This document shows, piece after piece, positions 57,101 through 64,000 of a stretch of 64,000 nucleotides of DNA. The stretch is from Luscinia megarhynchos (Eukaryota > Chordata > Aves > Passeriformes > Turdidae). Position 1 is the stretch's first letter. Every line of letters starts with the position of its first letter. The DNA lies in assembly GCA_034336665.1 (NCBI GenBank), contig CM067584.1, positions 3,944,199 through 4,008,198 on the forward strand, written 5' to 3'. A program made the translations under genes and the position numbers. The notes under the pieces are model-generated. The model did not search any database. It was not told the DNA's origin and saw only the letters and a program-made list of their open reading frames with translations.

Positions 57101-60100
57101 TGCCAAAAACAAAAGCTCAAAATTCAAGCCATCAGAATCTAGGTTAGCTTAAACATTATCTTCCAGGAGGGAAGAAATCTTCCCAAAGTTTTGGGCCTCC
57201 TGCACTATTTAATTACAGTTTACCATTTGAACTGTTTCTTTCATCACTGCTTTTAACAGGCTAAACAACAGCAACACTTTGAAATTTTCTCACACCTAAA
57301 TGGTTCTGATACTTGAGAGGATTTGATCAGCCTGGTAAAGCAGCACATTTTCATCAGTTAGTGAGTAAAAATAGCATCTTTTACTAAATAATCTGTGTTT
57401 CAAGAGAAAGCTCTGCTTGCTAGACAGACATGGCTACAGAAATCTCTTCAAGTGGAAGCTGGAGCTTGTTCTTACCAGGACTGATCTTGCAGACTGTGAA
57501 TGGAAGAAAGGAAATTATATGCCATATGCTTCAGCATATTCCAGCCTTCCAGAGCTCTGAACACATTGAGAACAAGAGAGGGTGTTTTCCTTCCCTAAAG
57601 CCAAAGGATGCACGAGGGCACAAAGCTGTGTCTGCTCTGGGATGCTCTGGAACCCTCTGACCTTGCTCATCCTGTCCTGTAAACTTGGAATCAGCCAAGG
57701 TTATTTTTTTGTCCTCAGCATCATCTTGAGGCATGTGAGTATCACAGAAGTGTCCAGTGAGCATTGCACAGATGGATTAAGAAATTTGCCTGGTCATGTG
57801 CATGTCCCACATCTTTCAGACACATCACAAACATTTAAGTTTTTCTATTTCCTCTCTGCCTCCACTGATAGCTCCCTTTGGAGGCCAGAACACCAAATTA
57901 TGGTGCTTCCAACAGACTTTGTGCTTTTTTACACCACCCTAGTGCCCAAGGTCTAACCCAGATGAGATAAAGCTCCTTCACTGCACTGCTCAAACCCAAA
58001 CCAGAACAATGAGGGCAATGAAGGTGGAGCAGAGGCACAGACAGGGGAGCCAGGAGGAGAAAACACAACTCAGAACACTCAGGATGGCACGAGATCATTA
58101 ATTAGCAGCTAAAGGCTGATAATTGGCTTTCCCTTCAGTGCAGTGCTGTTTGGGCAGGACACAGGACAGAGGACACAGGACAGAGGACAGCACCCTGCAG
58201 GAGTGACAGCCTGGACATGGGCACTGCCCAGACCCAGAAAGCACCTGACGCTCCAAATTTGATATTTGACCTACAAAATTTGAGATTCTCACGGGTTGCA
58301 CTCCAGGATAAAAGCTCCCAAAGGTGGGTTTTGCCCTGAGCTGTGCACAGACACCCCCAGATTTCTGCAGTGACCCCCAGGTGAGCAGGACACACACAGC
58401 ACATGCAGCCCCCCGAGGGGAAACCCACCCCACAAAATACTTTATGGCATCTGATTTGATGCTTTATGGCATCTGGTTTTTTCTGGAGCAGAATATGAAT
58501 AATGTTAATGGTGACAGAGCCTACAGGCAATAAAAGGTCTTGGCAGGTATCAAACAGCTCCAAACTTTGCTTTGGCTCCCTGCCAGCTGCCACAGCCAGC
58601 CAGCACTTCCTACTCCAGCCAGGACCAGTGACCATTGAGGAATTGCACAGCCTTACTGGTTTCCAGTGAGAAAACAGAGAGAAAATGTATTGTATTTTCA
58701 TTTTAAAAAAATCTCCCAAAAAATCACAAAGGAGGAAATTTGTGTTTCACAAACACCTGTCCCCCATTTTTAATACATATTTCTAATGGATAAGGAAATT
58801 GTTATTATTCACATATTCAGCTGCCAAGGCTCCAAACAAGAACATGGGTTGGGAAGCCAATGAAAAAAATCTTTTCTTTTATTATCATCCCTTGTCCAAA
58901 CAGCACGTGAAGGCTGAAAACAAGAATCCAGAGCTCCCCAGTGCTGAGCTGTTCACAGGAATTTGTAAAGAGTTCCAAAGAGAACTCCAGTGTGAGAAGA
59001 AACAAGACTACAGGATGAAATAAGTAAGAAAACAGATTTTATTTTTTTTTTCTGGGCATTATTAGTCCTGCATAGCATTCAGCTTCAGCAGATTTGGCCA
59101 AGTGGTAACAAGCTGCATGTCAAAGCAAAAAACCACATTCTACCATTTCCACCCTTATTCCTTTTTTTTCTTTTTTTGTCAGCCAGGATAACCAGCATTA
59201 CCAATCAGGAAAATACTTTGGATTAACTAATAAATCATATTAAGAAACACTTCTAATCTCACATCTCCAAACCATCAAAGAAAGAAGTTTTCTTTGGTGA
59301 CTAATCCAGTTTGGGAGACTGCTTTTGGGAGAACTGACACTGTTAAATTCTTCCTGTTTTTCCTTAGGTCTTCATTTCTTTGATTGTCCTTCCCTGGTTT
59401 TGTTGACCCCTGTAGTTTCAATCAAATTATATCATGCAGTAAGAATCAAATGGGTTTCTTCATTGTTCAGACCCAAATTGACAAACCCATTTTGGTGATC
59501 ACCAAGCCCTGCTGCCCAGCAGCTGCTGTAGGTGAATGCTGCTCTCTCATTCCTGTCCCATAAAAAGAGGGAACATGGGAAAATCAGAGTTGCTGCAGGT
59601 CAGTGGCAGGGACAGGGCTGGATTTCAGGAGCTCCTGAATCCTGGGACAGTGCCAGCCATGGACACGTGCAAGTGTTGTCCCCAGGGCTCAATTATTGGC
59701 ATGTTTGCCACATACCCTGCAAAATAACACCCTGAAGAACCAAAGACAGCCAAAACACAAACATCTGTTTCAGGGAACATCCCTGTGGGCTGGGAACACA
59801 ACAACCCCTGACTTTCCACCAAGGACTGGTCAAAGGAGCCAAGGACATTCACTTGGATCAACAGCATCCTCTAAAAACTCGAATTTTCTGCACTTACACA
59901 CTCTCACATGCTCATGGCATGCATGTGTAACACATGGACATTTCTAATATAAAATTATAAAGTTTAGCTTGCCACTACAGGTAAAACTTCAGCTGTTGAT
60001 AAAATGTTCTCTCAACAATTGAAAGGTTTCCACTTCCACACTGTAAAATGGGAAATATGATTTACAAGCCTTAATAGTTTGCAGAGCTCATGTTTTACAC

Positions 60101-63100
60101 CTGGCCTAATTATTTGGTGAGACAGGAATTAAATATTTGCTTGTTTGAGGTGTTTTGATACCTGCACTGAATTCCTGTGTTCAGGATCTTGGGTACATTT
60201 GCTGTTCATTAGTTCAACAGGTGAGAATCACCTGGGCTGGTGAAGTTTCAGCCTCAGCAAGAGCAAAGTTGCACTTGGCTCCCTGGTCTCCTGACTTCAC
60301 AGCCCCAGCCTTGCCCTCTGCCACAGGGAATGCCCAAGACAAAATTTCTCTTGTGCTGTGCAGTGTGGCCCAGAAACTCCAAATATCCAGGAGTGTGCAA
60401 CTCAAGAAACACAGGTGAGAGGAAGTAAAAAGGATGTGTCTGTAGGTTGAGTTAAAAGAGCAGTTTGTATAAAAGCAGAAGTTCACTCAGTTGGCAGAAG
60501 CCAAACATAAAAGATATAAAATCACAGTTCTGTGATTTAATCTGTACAACACAGTTTAAAACTTTTCAGAACAAGGCAGATGAATTCTGACCTACATTTC
60601 CCCCATACCCTACAACAAAACTCACCTTCAGACCTAGAGAATTGCTAGAAAAGGAAAGATCACCAACCTTGTTTGAACTTTGCAAAGTCAGAGTGTGTCA
60701 GGCACTGGGAGATGCTGCAGGAGGAAGGGTGAGCAGGAAGGTGATGGTGAACAGGCTGAACAGGCAGCAGCTCTGGCAGAGCTGGGAAAGGCTCCTGAAG
60801 GATCCTGGAAGGATTTTGGAAAAGGATGGGTGAGGGAATAGCAGAGGCAGAGAAGCTGAACCAACAACCCACAGTGATCCCCTCAGCAGTGCCATAAACG
60901 TGGGAGCATCCCTGTCCTACAGCCCAAGCCTGAAAACTCGGGTAGAAAGACAAAAATCAGATTTTTAAAATATTATGAAGGTGGGAGTGTTGAGGTTTAT
61001 TCCTGTTTCAAATGCTCAGGTGCAGGAACTGGGCTCAGCACCCCCTCAACACGAGCTGCTCCCAGTGCTGAGCCCCCAACACCCAGCTCAGCTGTGCTGA
61101 TTTACCAACAACAAGCAATGAGAAATGTTTTGGTGCTGTGCCTCCTGATTCTGCCAGGATTCCAATTCAAACACTCAAGAAAAGAGAGGCTGCTAGGGAG
61201 TGAGGCAGCACCTGCACATGCCATGAGGAACAGAAGGAGGAGAGGTAAATTCCCAATTGACACATCAAAAACAGGGGTCCATGAAATTTAAGCCACTTAA
61301 AATCCTGAAATAATACAGGAAAAAAACCCCCAGCTCTACTCTCCCACTTTCCAGAGCACAACTGCACTCAGTTCCCTTTGCAGCACAGCTAAATGTTGTT
61401 CAAATTGTTTAGTCTTGGGGAAAGCAGGAGAAAAAATGTTCTAAAAGAGAAAATAAAAGTCCCTACCATCAAGAAAAGTATTTTACACCCCTGATTAATT
61501 ACACAACAGAGTCAAATATTTAAAATGGGATTTCCTTTCTCATAATAATGCTGGCACAAAAGACAAACCTGCAGTTCAAACACACAGAAATATTAAAATA
61601 CTGATTTTTCATGCACCATTTACCTGGGCAATGCCACCACCTTGTGGCCTGCACAGCAATTCTCTGCTGCAATCCCAAAGTTTTCAACAGGGACTGAACC
61701 CCCAGCTGGAGCTGTTCTCTTTTGGGGGAGCTTTGCTCAAATCCCAGTGCTGAACAGCCCAGCAGGGGGGCACTGATGGAATTTAGTGATAAATGATTAT
61801 TGAACCATTGTTGGTACAAATAAATACCAGTTCTCAACACAAAGTTAGTGAGCACAACACCTCCTATTCATATAACCCTCCAAAAATTCCCTTTTTTTGT
61901 GCTGTTATTCCAGCATAGATTCCTTTTTTCTCTTCCAAAGCCACACTCTGATCCCACCCAAACTTTTCTTTTTTCCTTGCAGCATCTTGAGGCCAAGCTG
62001 ATTCCCATAAAGTCTTGCCACTCCCCACTCTGAGCAGTGTAAACACACATTTTGCAGAAATGTTTGCTGGCTCTTTATGTTCAGAGCAGGAACTCAGTTA
62101 TTCTGCCATTATTTCCCAGCCTGGGATTGCAGATGATCAGTGCTGTCTGCTCTGCAGGAGGAGGGAACATTTCCTGCCATGTGGCCCAGGTACAAATAGG
62201 AAAATGATTCTGTAATTGTGGAATTGCTTCAGCAGTGGCAGCACAGCCACAGAGGCAGCACCACAAAAGTCAGTCCTCACCACAATGGAAATATTTTAAT
62301 ATTTGAACCTGATTCCTCCCTGGTGCCACCACCTGCAAGTCAGGCAGCACCTGGAAAGATAAAGGAACACTTGGAGAGCTGCTGCCTTTAGAAAAAACCC
62401 CAAAACCCAACAAACAACCTGAACAAAACACACACAAATTTCTGTCTGTCTTGGGAATTAGCAGCAGCCTCTCTGGTGAATTTTTGGTCAAAGCTGTGCT
62501 TTCCTCTGAGGAAAAGGCACTTGCAGACAGAGCTTTACTCAAACCTTTGGGGTTGGTTTCCACAGCACCCCCTAAGCAGAGAAAAAACACATTTTCAGCA
62601 TTTCTTAAACATTTATTTCAACACTTCTTGAACATTTTAAGCATCTTGACTTTTGCTTTATGAGTCCCAGGGTGGAAAACAGGCACGAATACCAAAAGAC
62701 TGGTTTTGCTGTAGAACCTGCAGCAGTGCTCAAGCACATTCCCCTTTCCCTTAACTCCAAAAATGTGGCTTTTTCCCAGGCCCAAAATACAAATTTCCTG
62801 ACAGATTTCTATTTTGACACCCAAAATGACACAAATTTAAAGGAACAGACCCCAATATCCTGTGAACATCATGTACATCATGGAAAATATGTGATATACA
62901 CTCAGCAGGTTAAATGTATCCCCGAAGAAGGAATTTTTCCTGAAACCTTACTCAGCTGTATCATTAAAAAAAAAAAAAAAGGAGCTGGAAATGCTGAAAT
63001 GCTGCACAGCTCTTTGTTTTTACAGCACTTAAAATGATATTTTGCATTGGGACCTTGAGCTGCCACTGTCAAGCAAAAATGTTGTCTTGAGGGCCAATTT

Positions 63101-64000
63101 CCAGGAGCAATTTCAATTTCCAAACTCATTTATTTGGGAGGAAGCAAATTTGTGCCTGTTCATGTCAGGATGAAATATGCAGGAGAAAAGAGGGAGTTTT
63201 ATCAGCAGATCAGAGGAGCTGAGCTCCTGTTTGCACAGCTGCAAACACATCAGGCACATTGCAAAGGTCAGGGGAACTTTCCATAGGTGGCAGCATTACT
63301 GCAGGATTTCAGGGAGAAATCCAGACGAGCAGGATGATGCTCCAGCATCAACAGGAACCTCGTGGGAAAAACCTTCTAGGAAATAATTACCTTCTTTTTG
63401 TGGTGCTGTCACCCAGACCAGGCTGCCATGCAAGGATGAATTTTAAAATCCAGTAGGAGAGCTGGAATTCCATCCAAACATGGCTTAATAATGAGTTGGG
63501 CTGATAATTAATAGTTATTAAAAGGCCTGGAATTATCAATAAACTTTTACTTTCAGGCAGAATAAAGGGGTTACCCCAAATCAGAGGCTGATTCACAAGA
63601 TAATTTCCAAAGTCAGAGTCCCACCACCACCCCCACAGGAGGAGAAGCCTCTAGAGATTGATTTTCTTCATCTTCCTAATCTGCATGTGATTCAGAATTC
63701 CTCCTTCCCCTTCCTCATCTCTTTTTTGGGACAAAATGTCCCAGAGAAACCTGCCTGTCACCTCCTGCTGCTGTGCCACAGCTGCCTTTGCTCCCCTTTC
63801 CTGATTTCACCTCCAGAAATAAGGAGGAAAAGGCAAAATTCTAAACCAATCCTTTTAGAGGAGGCTGGAGACATTCCCTGTGCTCCGTTGATTACAGAGA
63901 CTTGGAACAGAAACGACCCAGGATTTGTGAAATCCCACCCCAAAGCTCCTGCCAGAGCTGACACTGAGCTCCAAATGTCAAACTTCAAATGCCCTGAGCT
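54131..64000. other. Upstream intergenic DNA, no gene seen
   Basis: Mostly unique sequence with ordinary base composition. It contains a 14-bp GGACACAGGACAGA repeat (58157-58190), a poly-A run at 62965-62980 and other short runs. No exon with splice context, RNA gene or clear mobile element was recognised. Confidence 0.5.
58157..58190. repeat. 14-bp GGACACAGGACAGA tandem repeat
   Basis: About 2.4 copies. Confidence 0.9.

Overview
The window looks like bird DNA carrying the 5' half of EBF2 (early B-cell factor 2, a Collier/Olf/EBF transcription factor) on the minus strand. The bird assignment rests on four degenerate CR1-type 3' ends, an avian-looking solo LTR, only ancient MIR-like SINE traces, the absence of recognisable mammalian L1 or Alu sequence, and short 5' introns. 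I cannot name the species; a passerine is plausible. No bacterial-type operon, CRISPR array, tRNA or rRNA was seen.

Six EBF2 coding exons were resolved to the base with consistent GT-AG splice sites and phases: exon 1 at 49825-49955, exon 2 at 47115-47271, exon 3 at 46112-46175, exon 4 at 45821-45876, exon 5 at 45399-45472 and exon 6 at 39556-39624. They sum to 551 nt, which is codons 1-183 plus two bases of codon 184. This covers the N-terminus and the first part of the DNA-binding domain, including the complete H-x3-C-x2-C-x5-C zinc knuckle. Isoform-diagnostic stretches ([53 protein letters not shown]) favour EBF2 over EBF1, EBF3 and EBF4. The rest of the protein lies beyond position 1, since intron 6 occupies at least 1-39555.

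Layout. 1-39555 is intron 6: mostly unique AT-rich DNA with microsatellites, several minisatellites, an interstitial telomere-like tract (9146-9478), CR1 and MIR fragments, a CpG-dense patch (22796-23120) and a probable solo LTR whose body contains 22 copies of a 23-bp unit. 39556-49955 holds exons 6 to 1. Intron 5 contains a candidate enhancer with three CAGCTG E-boxes, and intron 1 contains a 27-bp minisatellite. 49956-50620 is the 5' leader and CpG-island promoter, with an octamer and a CCAAT box on the minus strand. 50615-51215 holds promoter-proximal tandem repeats punctuated by TCGCGA palindromes. 52592-53259 is a 13-bp CCCGGG minisatellite, followed by a second CpG island to about 54130. 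54241-64000 is upstream intergenic DNA with no recognisable gene.

The most unusual feature is the number of distinct minisatellites around one developmental regulator: at least five families, several with exact higher-order structure. Nearly all long open frames in the window come from these arrays or from low-complexity tracts and are not genes. I could not run alignments, so conservation-based statements are inference.
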